Assembly (NCBI GenBank): GCA_037134895.1
Contig: JBAXLI010000004.1
Span: 1-64,000 of the forward strand
Length of the DNA: 64,000 nucleotides
Source: CAIRDP01 sp037134895
Lineage (GTDB): Bacteria; Bacteroidota; Bacteroidia; Bacteroidales; FEN-979
Direction of reading: 5' to 3'
The translations under genes and the position numbers were made by a program. The notes beneath the pieces were generated by a model. It was not told the DNA's origin, did no database searches, and saw nothing but the letters and a program-made list of their open reading frames with translations. This document shows, one piece after another, positions 52,148 through 61,028 of the stretch (the first letter of the stretch is position 1; each line of letters opens with the position of its first letter).

Positions 52148-53255
52148 AGGGCTTGAGTATATCCTTCACTTCATCCGCAGTCAAAAAAATATCAGTTGCT
52201 CCGAATGAATAGGGTGCAACATCATAGTGGTTATAAACGAAACCAATCCCTGCAGGAGTGAGGTAGAAATTTTCACCGGGCTGGATTTCATTGACAAAGT
52301 ACCCGTTTTCACTCAGTTTGCCCGACGAAGGGATACTGTTCATTTGCTTAAGCTTCTTTGTAAGCAGGATGCTGAGATCGCTCTTACGTCCTTCGGGCAT
52401 GAGGTCAGCAAGCCTGATTACCGCGCCTGTCTTAAGGTTTACGTTTTGATAATCCAGTGTTTCAAGCCCATGGGCGCCTCCTGAAAACGCATAGTTCAGG
52501 ATATAGAAGCAGAGGATTTGATTTTCATTGGTTACAATATGCATGAAACGCAGAAGCTGCCAGTTGAGTGCACCGGCTTCAGGCATCTGTTTATAGAGAT
52601 CCTTGTTGGCGTTCATATAATCACGGCTGAACATACCCGCGTTACGGGCGAGCAAAGTATCGGGGTTATTGCCCGGGTAGCCTGAGTTGTCGAATGCCTT
52701 AAGAATGATTTTACGCAGGCTGTCAGAGACGAAAGTATTCCCCGACTCCATGGGGGAGAGAACGGCCATGGAAACCTTCCCTGCAGGGCTTTTCTGTTTT
52801 CTTACCAGGGCAGTAACCTGGTTCAGGGCATATACGTTAAACTGAACGCTGCCTGCTTTATAGATTTCGCTGAAATCAAAATGCAGGTTCTTTTTATCTC
52901 TGCCTTCGTTGAACTCTCCCTTAAAACTGACTGCGTTAAGGAGTTGTCCTTTTAAACAAGGGTATTCGCTCCCGAAAGGCCTTAGCTGGAAGTTGCCTGT
53001 TGCGTCCATCCTACCCGACAAATCAAGGGGTTTGCCAGGTTCAAATGAGCTGAAGATGATTTCATCACCGTTCCGTGTAAAGCTTATGCTGCCATAAAGA
53101 CTGTCGTTGATCTTAACCAGGTTCATTCCTGAGACGACCGTTCCAATACTTCCCTGAAGATGCCAGTAAGCTTTTTTAGGAATACTGAGTTGGGCCAGTG
53201 CCTGAGATAGAAGGAGCGTTGCAATGACTGCAAGCAAGCAGGTATACTTTTTCAT
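52131..53255 (-). CDS. Exported DUF3298/DUF4163 domain protein (RsiV-like)
   Basis: 374 residues with a signal peptide (about 1-22, ending ALAQ). The C-terminal part has NENQILCFYILNYAFSGGAHGLETLDYQNVNLKTGAVIRLADLM and NFYLTPAGIGFVYNHYDVAPYSFGATDIFLTADEVKDIL, the DUF3298 pattern that is also found in RsiV. The middle region has no clear family. It is probably periplasmic or secreted; function unknown. It overlaps the YggS gene by 4 bp. Confidence 0.82.
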   Translation of the reverse strand: MKKYTCLLAVIATLLLSQALAQLSIPKKAYWHLQGSIGTVVSGMNLVKINDSLYGSISFTRNGDEIIFSSFEPGKPLDLSGRMDATGNFQLRPFGSEYPCLKGQLLNAVSFKGEFNEGRDKKNLHFDFSEIYKAGSVQFNVYALNQVTALVRKQKSPAGKVSMAVLSPMESGNTFVSDSLRKIILKAFDNSGYPGNNPDTLLARNAGMFSRDYMNANKDLYKQMPEAGALNWQLLRFMHIVTNENQILCFYILNYAFSGGAHGLETLDYQNVNLKTGAVIRLADLMPEGRKSDLSILLTKKLKQMNSIPSSGKLSENGYFVNEIQPGENFYLTPAGIGFVYNHYDVAPYSFGATDIFLTADEVKDILKPFTNGL

Positions 53256-53938
53256 TGGTTTAGGTTTTGTTGGTAATGCCTCGAGCCGAATATTGAACTC
53301 CCGATCCTTACCATGGTGCTTCCCTGTTCGATTGCAATGTGGAAATCTCCGGACATTCCCATTGAAAGCTCGCAGAAATCGCTATCCTGCAGGAAGAATT
53401 CATTTTTGAGCATTAAAAAGTCTGACCTCAGACTGCCGAATTCCTGTCTTACCAGGTTTTCATCATCGGTGAATGTGGCCATACCCATAAGTCCGCAAAT
53501 TTTTACATGCCTGGTTTCCCCGAAATCAGCGGACCTGAGGAGTTGAAATGCCTCATGCATGTCGAGTCCGAATTTGGTCTCTTCCGTTGCAATATGAAGC
53601 TGGAGCAGGCAGGGGATAACCCGGCCTGCTTTTGCTGCCTCTTTATCGACCTCCTTCAGAAGGCGGAGGCTGTCGATACTGTGTATCATGTTTACGAATG
53701 GAACGATCTGCCTGACTTTGTTTGTTTGCAGATGGCCGATGAAGTGCCACTGGATATCTGAAGGGAGTGAAGGCGCTTTCGTCACAAGTTCCTGAACCTT
53801 GTTCTCCCCGAACAATCGCAGTCCGGATGAATAGGCTTCAAGAATAGTATCACAACCATATGTTTTGGAAACGGCGATAACTTTTACACCCGGCGGTATG
53901 CCCTGTAAAACAGATCTGATATTTTCACTGATATTCAT
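53252..53938 (-). CDS. yggS: YggS/PROSC family PLP homeostasis protein
   Basis: 228 residues from ATG 53938 (MNISENIRSVLQ); the upstream in-frame Met is less likely because it adds a non-conserved stretch. The PLP Lys is in VIAVSKTYG, with FGENKVQEL, WHFIGHLQTNK, MGMATFTDD and LSMGMSGDFHIAIEQGSTMVRIGSSIFG. It holds PLP in the cytoplasm and buffers it for other enzymes. It ends in the overlap with the DUF3298 gene. Confidence 0.94.
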   Translation of the reverse strand: MNISENIRSVLQGIPPGVKVIAVSKTYGCDTILEAYSSGLRLFGENKVQELVTKAPSLPSDIQWHFIGHLQTNKVRQIVPFVNMIHSIDSLRLLKEVDKEAAKAGRVIPCLLQLHIATEETKFGLDMHEAFQLLRSADFGETRHVKICGLMGMATFTDDENLVRQEFGSLRSDFLMLKNEFFLQDSDFCELSMGMSGDFHIAIEQGSTMVRIGSSIFGSRHYQQNLNQ

Positions 53939-54003
53939 ATTTAAGGCGAGTGTAACAAAAGTAATGATTTGCGGGTTTATTTCATTCAATTACCTTTGCC
54001 TTC

Positions 54004-55869
54004 ATGAAAAAGCTTTTTTTGTCGGTATTGCGGCAGCTGGTTTTCTGGATTGCCTTTTTCAATTTTACCAGGCTTGTTTTCCTGGTTTATTATTCCGGAC
54101 TGGTTTCGATAGAGGGCATAAAGTTTTCGGAAGTCCTTGCCGTGTTTCCGCATGCCTTTAAACTGGATCTTGCCACAGCCTGCTATTTCCTGGTCTTTCC
54201 CTTTGTCCTTTTATTGCTGCAGTCATTCTGGAGCCCTGCATGGCTCAATACCGTTAATAAGATATACAGCGGTTTTATGATCTTTGCTTATTCACTGAGC
54301 GGGGCTGCAGAAATGGGTATCTATGCCGAGTGGAAGACCAAGCTGACATATAAGATTGTCAAATACCTTTCTAATCCTTCGGAGATTTACAACTCAGCCG
54401 AAACCGGTACGTTTTTTCTTTTACTTCTGCTCCTGGTTGTTATTTTCGCCTGTGGACTTTCAGCCTATATTTTGTTTTTTTATCCGAATTACACCAGGGA
54501 GAAAGTCTCTGTATGGCATTCGCTGGTTTTTCTTGTCATCATGCCACCGCTTTTATTCATTGGATTAAGGGGAGGGGTTCAGCAGATACCGATCAACCAG
54601 AGCCAGTCGTACTTCTCGGGTCATAACATCCTGAACGTCGCCGCTGTCAATAATGCCTTTAACCTATACATCAGTATTTTTGAGAATCTCGGGAATTTCA
54701 GGGAGAACCCGTTCAGGTTTATGGATGACAAACAGGCTGCAACCCTGATGAAGGACCTGTATATGGTTAACAAGGATACCACTATTAATTTTCTGACTAC
54801 TTCAAGACCCAATATCGTGCTTCTGATTTTGGAAAGCTGGTCGGCCGACCTTGTTTTTGAACTTGGAGGTGAGCCTGGCATTACTCCCCAGTTCAGCAAA
54901 CTGGCAGGGAAAGGCATACTGTTTAATAAAATGTACGCTTCAGGCTCCAGGTCGGAACAAGGGATGGCCTGCATTTTCGCAGGCTTCCCGGCTCATCCGA
55001 TATCATCGATCACTGTTCAGCCTGATAAGTACGTCAAGTTGCCAAGTCTTGTAAGGGAACTTGAAAAAGCGGATTACAGTACGGCATTTTATTTTGGCGG
55101 ACAGCTTATTTACGGGAATATTAAGAGTTACATTTTCTTCAATGGCTTCCAGCAGATCATGGAGGGTGAGAACTTTCCGGCATCCATACCCAGGGGTAAG
55201 CTTGGGATACATGATGAATATTCCCTTGGTTACATGCTGAACGATCTTGACAAGTTCAGGAAACCGTTTTTTGCTTCTCTTTTTACTGTTTCAACCCACT
55301 CTCCATGGGACCAGCCTTACCCAAAACCCTTAACCTGGGGAGGGAACGAACATGATTACATAAATGCTGCATACTACACAGATCATTGTCTGGGAGAATT
55401 TTTTGCCGGAGCTGGTAAAAAACCATGGTATGCGAACACCTTATTTATTATTGTTGCCGACCACAGCCATAATTCTTACAGGAACTGGCATCCTGAATCG
55501 AGGGAATATCACAAGATTCCATTGTTGCTGTATGGGGATGTCATTAAACCCGAGTTCAGGGGGACAGTCTGGAGCAAGCTTGGCAACCAGCACGACCTTC
55601 CCGCAACCTTGCTTGCCCAGTTAGGGCTGCCGCATAAGGCTTTCGTATATAGCAAGGACCTCTTTAATCCATATTCAGGCGACTTTGCATACTATACGAC
55701 CGAAGACGGGGCAGGCTGGATCAATGGGTCAAATTACTACACTTTTGAAGCCCATCCGTTTATCGGGTACCATTGGAGCTATTTTGCACCAGGAGCCGAC
55801 AGCACGAAACACATCAACGAAGCCAAAGCTTATTTGCAGACGGTTTTTGGGGAGTACCTGAAAGATTAG
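54004..55869 (+). CDS. LTA synthase family membrane sulfatase
   Basis: 621 residues. Five hydrophobic N-terminal segments (to about 190) precede an extracytoplasmic sulfatase-like domain: NIVLLILESWSADLVFELGG, then ASGSRSEQGMACIFAG, where LtaS has the nucleophile Thr and this family a Ser or Thr, HSPWDQPYP, and IIVADHSHN. It transfers phosphoglycerol or phosphoethanolamine-type groups to a lipid or glycan. Bacteroidota have many such genes without teichoic acid, and the substrate is unknown. Confidence 0.88.
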   Translation: MKKLFLSVLRQLVFWIAFFNFTRLVFLVYYSGLVSIEGIKFSEVLAVFPHAFKLDLATACYFLVFPFVLLLLQSFWSPAWLNTVNKIYSGFMIFAYSLSGAAEMGIYAEWKTKLTYKIVKYLSNPSEIYNSAETGTFFLLLLLLVVIFACGLSAYILFFYPNYTREKVSVWHSLVFLVIMPPLLFIGLRGGVQQIPINQSQSYFSGHNILNVAAVNNAFNLYISIFENLGNFRENPFRFMDDKQAATLMKDLYMVNKDTTINFLTTSRPNIVLLILESWSADLVFELGGEPGITPQFSKLAGKGILFNKMYASGSRSEQGMACIFAGFPAHPISSITVQPDKYVKLPSLVRELEKADYSTAFYFGGQLIYGNIKSYIFFNGFQQIMEGENFPASIPRGKLGIHDEYSLGYMLNDLDKFRKPFFASLFTVSTHSPWDQPYPKPLTWGGNEHDYINAAYYTDHCLGEFFAGAGKKPWYANTLFIIVADHSHNSYRNWHPESREYHKIPLLLYGDVIKPEFRGTVWSKLGNQHDLPATLLAQLGLPHKAFVYSKDLFNPYSGDFAYYTTEDGAGWINGSNYYTFEAHPFIGYHWSYFAPGADSTKHINEAKAYLQTVFGEYLKD

Positions 55870-55871
55870 AG

Positions 55872-56013
55872 GATGCGGGATGCAAGATGCAGGATGCAAA
55901 ATTTTATTGCTAAGCGCCTGATCTGCAGGTGTGCTGCGTTATCAAAATATCTTGCATCTTGCATCTTGCATCTTGCATCTTGCATCTTGCATCTTGCATC
56001 CTGTATCCTGTAT
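55872..56013. repeat. Inverted 7-bp repeats GATGCAA/TTGCATC between convergent genes
   Basis: Four GATGCNN units (55872-55899) face nine CTTGCAT/CCTGTAT units (55951-56013, seven of them exact) across a 51-nt loop. The two arms are inverted and can form a long stem-loop. It lies between the stop codons of the plus-strand sulfatase and minus-strand DUF1015 gene, so a role in two-way termination or transcript stability is possible. Confidence 0.85.
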
Positions 56014-56019
56014 CCTGCC

Positions 56020-57267
56020 TTATTCCAGGCTATGCACCACCAACCCTGAGCGAAGTTTAGGTTCAAACCATGTTGTTTTCGGAGGCATGATGTTCCCTGA
56101 ATCGGCAATATCGATAAGCTGTTTCATCGATACCGGGTACAAAGCGAAGGCCGCTTTCATCTCACCGCTGTCGACCCTTTTCACTAATGCTCCCAGCCCC
56201 CTGATACCACCAACGAAATCGATACGGTTTGAAGTCCGCAGATCTTTGATATCAAGAATTTCGTCCAGAACAAGCTTCGAAAGAATAGTGACATCCAGCA
56301 CCCCAATAGGGTCAGAATCATTATATGTGCCGGGTCTTGCCGTAAGTGAATACCATTTTCCTCCGATATACATGCTGAAGTTATGCAGTTTTGCAGGTTT
56401 ACAGATGTCGCTGCCTTTTTCTTCAATAATAAATACTTTCCCGAGCTTTTCGAACAACTGCTCCGATGAAAGACCGTTCAGGTCTTTTACAACCCTGTTG
56501 TAATCGATGATCGACAGCTGATTGTCGGGGAAATGAACAGCAAGGAAGAAATTGTATTCCTCAGTTCCATTATGTGAGGGATTTTTTGTCTTTTTTTCGT
56601 TGCCAACAAGGGCTGCCGCAGCGGTCCTGTGATGCCCGTCGGCAACATAAGTATAAGGAACCTTCGAAAACAGGGAAACAAGAGCTTCAACAGTGGCATT
56701 ATCTTCAATAACCCAAAAGTGATGCCCAATGCCATCCACCGAAGTAAAATCATAATCGGGCGCATGATCACTTACAAATTTGCTTACGATTTCATCGATC
56801 TCCTTAACGGCAGGGTAAGTAAAGAACACCGGTTCCATATTCGCATTGGTGATCCTCACATGTTTCATGCGGTCTTCCTCTTTGTCTTTACGGGTGAGCT
56901 CATGTTTTTTAATGATCCCCTTCATGTAATCTTCAACACCTGCACAACCAACGAGTCCATACTGGGTCTTGCCGTTCATGGTCTGTGCATAGATGTAAAG
57001 GTTTTCTTTCAGGTCGGGTTTCAGCCAGCCCTTGCTTCTGAAAATTTCAAAATTTTCCTTTGCCTTGTCATATACTTGGGGTGCGTGCACATCCATATCT
57101 GAAGGAAGGTCGATCTCAGGTTTAATAATATGAAGCAGGGAGTAAGGGTTGCCCTTTGCTTCTTCACGGGCTTCCTCTGAGTTTAGCACATCATAAGGCC
57201 TTGATGCCAGGTCCCTTACAATCTCTTTGGGCGGCCTGAGGCCTTTAAACGCTTTTAGTATTGCCAT
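56020..57267 (-). CDS. DUF1015 family protein
   Basis: 415 residues. It begins ILKAFKGLRPPKEIVRDLASRPYDVLNSEEAREEAKGNPYSLLHIIKPEIDLP and includes YVADGHHRTAAAALV, NYNRVVKDLNGLS-like and DFVGGIRGLGALVKRVDSGEMKAAFALYPVSMKQLIDIADSGNIMPPKTTWFEPKLRSGL: the full DUF1015 pattern. The family lies beside serA and serC in many Bacteroidota and is suspected to act in serine or PLP-related metabolism, with no proven reaction. Confidence 0.93.
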   Translation of the reverse strand: MAILKAFKGLRPPKEIVRDLASRPYDVLNSEEAREEAKGNPYSLLHIIKPEIDLPSDMDVHAPQVYDKAKENFEIFRSKGWLKPDLKENLYIYAQTMNGKTQYGLVGCAGVEDYMKGIIKKHELTRKDKEEDRMKHVRITNANMEPVFFTYPAVKEIDEIVSKFVSDHAPDYDFTSVDGIGHHFWVIEDNATVEALVSLFSKVPYTYVADGHHRTAAAALVGNEKKTKNPSHNGTEEYNFFLAVHFPDNQLSIIDYNRVVKDLNGLSSEQLFEKLGKVFIIEEKGSDICKPAKLHNFSMYIGGKWYSLTARPGTYNDSDPIGVLDVTILSKLVLDEILDIKDLRTSNRIDFVGGIRGLGALVKRVDSGEMKAAFALYPVSMKQLIDIADSGNIMPPKTTWFEPKLRSGLVVHSLE

Positions 57268-57369
57268 AGTAATGAATTTGATTTAATATATGTATATGTG
57301 TTTTACTGCCGTTTATTCGGTAGAATTGAAATAGTAAGAAGATAACAGAATAATGAACCAGATAAATGA

Positions 57370-57798
57370 TCACTCGGTTTCATCTTCATCATTCCCATGG
57401 TCACCGATCTTGACACTCCTCTGAAGGGAACCGATTAGGGCTCCGATCATCTTGGTCATTTCCATCAGCTGGTTTTTTGATTCATCGTAATGCTTGGGAG
57501 TGAGGATGTTCCGGTGCAGCGCAAGAGTGGTGAGTACAACACATTCCCGTACAGAACTTTTTGCCATCTTGAGATAATATACAAACTGGCTTTTATTCCT
57601 CGAAGAGCCTTCGGCAATGTTCAGTGAGATGGCCTGAGCAGAAACAAGGAAGCGGTCAAAAAACGTTTTTACGTAAGGTTCCGTACCTGCGTTTTTTGCC
57701 ATGTCATATCCCCAACTGATATATTCCAAGGATTTGTGGTAGATTCTCAGATCTTCAAATCTGAAAAAGGTAGTGGGTTTGTCTTGTCCGTTTTCCAT
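57370..57798 (-). CDS. Four-helix-bundle protein (23S rRNA intervening sequence type)
   Basis: 142 residues. FRFEDLRIYHKSLEYISWGYDMA, then the RFLVSAQAISLNIAEGSSRNKSQFVYYLKMAKSSVRECVV stretch are hallmarks of the TIGR02436/IVP-type four-helix-bundle family. These are often encoded in rRNA intervening sequences, but stand-alone copies occur, as here. The acidic C-terminus (DHGNDEDETE) is variable. Role unknown; RNA contact is suspected. Confidence 0.88.
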   Translation of the reverse strand: MENGQDKPTTFFRFEDLRIYHKSLEYISWGYDMAKNAGTEPYVKTFFDRFLVSAQAISLNIAEGSSRNKSQFVYYLKMAKSSVRECVVLTTLALHRNILTPKHYDESKNQLMEMTKMIGALIGSLQRSVKIGDHGNDEDETE

Positions 57799-57905
57799 TG
57801 TTTAGGCGTTTAATTAATAAGAAGTGAGTTTTGAGAATTTTAAGTTGGGTGATGAGTATTCCATTGACGGCTTGCAATATTTCTCTGCCGCAGCCTCGTA
57901 ACCTC

Positions 57906-58829
57906 TCATTTATTTACCTGGTACGTCTTGTCCCCGTTATTAATGAAGTTCACAATCTGCCTGGCTGCCGCAATCCCTGCATTGATGTTGGCCTCTTCAG
58001 TCTGGGCGCCCATTTTTTTCGGGGTGCAGAAGAATTTCGCCTTGAAGCCTGCTTCGATTTCAGCTTTATTGGCAGGCTCAACATCCGACAGATACGCGAA
58101 ATCTTTTCTTTCCTGGAACATTTTCAGCAGATCAGCTTCATTGATCACCTCGGCCCTTGCGGTATTGACCAGGACTGCGGGTGACGGCATCCGTGAAAGC
58201 AAGCCAAAGTTCACACTCTGTTTGGTTTGGCTGTTTGCAGGAATATGAAGTGATATAAAGTTGCATTTACTGTAAAGTTCCTCTACTGAACCAAGCCATT
58301 TTACCCCATCCTTTTCAATTGCATCCCTGGGAATAAAGGGATCGAATGCATACACTTCCATACCGAACCCTTTTGCGATGCGGGCAACATTTTTTCCCAC
58401 TGCTCCATAGGCATGGATACCAAGTTTTTTATCTTTCAGCTCAAATCCCGATTTCCCGTTAAAGAAGTTCCTGAAATAATAAACCATCAGACCCAGAGCC
58501 AGTTCGGCCACTGCATTTGAATTCTGGCCTGGAGTATTCATAACCACCACACCTTTGGAAGTTGCGGCAGCAAGGTCAATATTATCATATCCGGCGCCTG
58601 CACGGACAACAATTTTAAGTTTCTGGCCAGCATCGATCACAGACTTGTCTGTTTTATCTGAGCGAACGATCACTGCGTCGGCATCTGCAACAGCCTTAAT
58701 AAAATCATCCTGGCTGGTGTAATTCTCGAGGAGAGCGAGTTCAAAACCGGCCTGTTCAACGACCTGCCTGATCCCTTTAACTGCAACAGGAGCGAATGCC
58801 TTATCAGTTGCAACGAGTATTTTTGTCAT
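57906..58829 (-). CDS. serA: D-3-phosphoglycerate dehydrogenase, Lys-type active site
   Basis: 307 residues. The NAD-binding motif is GIHAYGAVGKNVARIAKGFGMEVYAFDPF (138-165). Catalytic Arg is in VNTARAEVINE (225) and the catalytic Glu follows near DVEPAN (251). Where most enzymes have TPHxGA, this has TPKKMGA (K271/K272), so the usual catalytic His is replaced by Lys, as in a known subgroup of phosphoglycerate dehydrogenases. It catalyses the first step of serine synthesis. No ACT domain is present. serC lies 46 nt upstream. Confidence 0.88.
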   Translation of the reverse strand: MTKILVATDKAFAPVAVKGIRQVVEQAGFELALLENYTSQDDFIKAVADADAVIVRSDKTDKSVIDAGQKLKIVVRAGAGYDNIDLAAATSKGVVVMNTPGQNSNAVAELALGLMVYYFRNFFNGKSGFELKDKKLGIHAYGAVGKNVARIAKGFGMEVYAFDPFIPRDAIEKDGVKWLGSVEELYSKCNFISLHIPANSQTKQSVNFGLLSRMPSPAVLVNTARAEVINEADLLKMFQERKDFAYLSDVEPANKAEIEAGFKAKFFCTPKKMGAQTEEANINAGIAAARQIVNFINNGDKTYQVNK

Positions 58830-58875
58830 AGTCTGAGAATAAAGGGAGGTGTTTTTACACCTCCCGGGTTTTTAC

Positions 58876-59943
58876 TTAAGCGTTATCTTTTTCAAATTCA
58901 TGCATGCAGTCAACCAGTGCCTGAACACTCTCATAAGGCAGGGCATTGTATGTTGAGGCGCGGAACCCTCCGACTGAACGATGGCCCTTGATACCGATCA
59001 TGCCCTTTTTCTTGGCTAATTCCATAAAACCATCTTCCTTATCCTTATACTGCTCTTTCATCACGAAACAGATATTCATGAGTGAGCGGCTGTCGGGAGC
59101 AACTGTACCAACGAACATTTTGCTGTTGTCGATTGCATCGTACAGAAGCTTTGCCTTTTTGATGTTCATCTCTTCCATAACCTTTACGCCTCCCAGACCC
59201 TTGATCCACCTGAGAGTTTCCAAACAGGTGTAAATTGCAAAAACAGGGGGGGTATTATATAATGAAGGCTCCTTAAGATGTGTTGCATAGTTGAGCATTG
59301 AAGGGATTTTCCTGTCAACCTTGCCGAGTATGTCTTCCTTGATGATGACAAAGGTTACGCCTGCAGGGCCAAGGTTTTTCTGGGCTCCGCCATAAATAAG
59401 AACATATTTTGAAACATCAACAGGACGGCTGAGGATGTCACTCGACATATCTGCAACCATCTGAACCGGGCTGTCCATGTCATACCGGATCTCTGAACCA
59501 TAAATGGTGTTATTTGTCGTGATATGGAAATAGTCAACATCGGTAGGGATGGTAAAGCCTTTCGGAATATAAGTGAAGTTTTTATCTGCGGATGACGCTA
59601 CGACGTTGACTTCACCAAAGAACTTTGCTTCCTTGATGGCTTTCTGCGCCCAAACCCCGGTTTCGAGATAAGCAGCTTTCTTGTTGAGAAGGTTGTAAGG
59701 TACCATGTCAAACTGAAGGCTTGCACCGCCACCAAGGAAAATCACCTGGTAGCCGGCAGGAATGTTCAGGAGTTCTTTGAAGAGGTTCATAGCTTCATCA
59801 ATGATTGCCTGGAAATCCTTGCTCCTGTGGGAAATCTCAAGGAGTGACAGGCCGATTCCGTTAAGATCGAAAATAGCTTTGGCTGAGTTTTCAATAGCAA
59901 TCCGTGGTAATACCGAGGGACCTGCATTAAAATTGTGTTTCAT
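58876..59943 (-). CDS. serC: Phosphoserine aminotransferase
   Basis: 355 residues from ATG 59943 (MKHNFNAGPSVLPRIAI), the family start; an upstream in-frame Met adds 33 unrelated residues. The motifs FLGGGASLQFDMVPYNLL and LIYGGAQKNLGPAGVTFVIIKEDILGK (Schiff-base Lys in GGAQKNLGP) are clear, and it ends in GIKGHRSVGGFRASTYNALPYESVQALVDCMHEF. It makes 3-phosphoserine from 3-phosphohydroxypyruvate and lies just upstream of serA. Confidence 0.96.
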   Translation of the reverse strand: MKHNFNAGPSVLPRIAIENSAKAIFDLNGIGLSLLEISHRSKDFQAIIDEAMNLFKELLNIPAGYQVIFLGGGASLQFDMVPYNLLNKKAAYLETGVWAQKAIKEAKFFGEVNVVASSADKNFTYIPKGFTIPTDVDYFHITTNNTIYGSEIRYDMDSPVQMVADMSSDILSRPVDVSKYVLIYGGAQKNLGPAGVTFVIIKEDILGKVDRKIPSMLNYATHLKEPSLYNTPPVFAIYTCLETLRWIKGLGGVKVMEEMNIKKAKLLYDAIDNSKMFVGTVAPDSRSLMNICFVMKEQYKDKEDGFMELAKKKGMIGIKGHRSVGGFRASTYNALPYESVQALVDCMHEFEKDNA

Positions 59944-60094
59944 AAATGAGGATGTTTTAAGTGTTATATTAACAATTTGATGAATGTTCTGGCATAAGCG
60001 TAATATTGTAGCAAAATAAGCAATTTTCGGCCGAAAAATCAAAAATAAGATTTTTTTTCTGAGAATACAATGTCTGTTTGATCTTCCGGCGGTT

Positions 60095-61000
60095 TCAGGG
60101 GTTCAGGGCGTCGAACTCCTTTACATAATTCCAGGAATACTTCCCGTATATAAAACCTTCGGCTGTTTCAGCTGCAGGAACATAGAACCTGTACTGTCCT
60201 TCCAGTTGCGGATCCATGGGCATGAGATGGTCGAAAACAATCATCAATCCCGATTTTTCTTTGGTTTCATATTCTTTCTTCCTGTTGTTCCACTCAGGTT
60301 TTGAGGGGATTTTCTGGACCTGGTACTTAAGGCTCATGCTTGCTGTTGAGGAGAACCGGAATATCACCCGCTTTTCTTTGCCTTCCTTGTACCCGTGAAA
60401 CACCGGCAATCCGAAACCCGGGACCTGCCCGTCGAACGAAAGCACCTCGATGACCTTGCTGCTGATGTCTTTGCTGAGACCATCCCAACCGAATAATATG
60501 TAGGAAGTTTTACCGGGGGATGATTCAAACGGGATTATTTTATAGTACAGGGCACCGGGCCAGTGCAGGGAATCTCCGGTGAATGTCGATGGTTCAGCAA
60601 TTGAATCGGAAAAGTCCTTAAGAATTACAGGAGGTTTGCTTTTCGGAGAATCCTTGAATTGAAGGATAGCGAAATATCTGTTAACTCCTCCATGAAGCGG
60701 CAGGTTCCAGTTATAAATCCTGAATTTATTGTCGGGGGAGGTAAGTTTGGCTAAATGCTTAAGGGAATCCCAGGGATAAGAATAGGATCCGGGTAACGAC
60801 AGGGCCAGCTTCAGCATTTCCTGAAACCCGAGGCTTTGAGCGATTTCAGAACTATCGGTGCCGGCTTCCTTTATCCCGGCGAATATCTCTTTAAGTTCCT
60901 TTTCAGCCCGGAGCAGTTTTAAATTTCCCTGTGAAAGTGTTGCCAAAGGCAGAAAAATAAGCAATACGGGCAAGAAGCAGCTTAGTGTGGCAGTTCTCAT
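60095..61000 (-). CDS. Exported protein of unknown function
   Basis: 301 residues from ATG 61000, chosen since it gives a normal signal peptide (MRTATLSCFLPVLLIFLPL then SQG); the longer frame overlaps the LuxC-like gene more. The mature part has repeated aromatic-hydrophobic stretches (FRIYNWNLPLHGGVNRYFAILQFKD, SKDISSKVIEVLSFDGQVPGFGLPVFHGYKE) of a beta-rich fold common in Bacteroidota periplasmic proteins. No family is recognised. It is divergent from the LuxC-like gene with only 28 nt between starts. Confidence 0.75.
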   Translation of the reverse strand: MRTATLSCFLPVLLIFLPLATLSQGNLKLLRAEKELKEIFAGIKEAGTDSSEIAQSLGFQEMLKLALSLPGSYSYPWDSLKHLAKLTSPDNKFRIYNWNLPLHGGVNRYFAILQFKDSPKSKPPVILKDFSDSIAEPSTFTGDSLHWPGALYYKIIPFESSPGKTSYILFGWDGLSKDISSKVIEVLSFDGQVPGFGLPVFHGYKEGKEKRVIFRFSSTASMSLKYQVQKIPSKPEWNNRKKEYETKEKSGLMIVFDHLMPMDPQLEGQYRFYVPAAETAEGFIYGKYSWNYVKEFDALNP

Positions 61001-61028
61001 CAAATGTGTAATTTTGCAGCACGAAGAT

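Noticed and set aside
55951..56013. Tandem repeats as a possible CRISPR array
   Set aside because: Units are 7 bp with no spacers and no cas genes nearby; they are simple tandem repeats.
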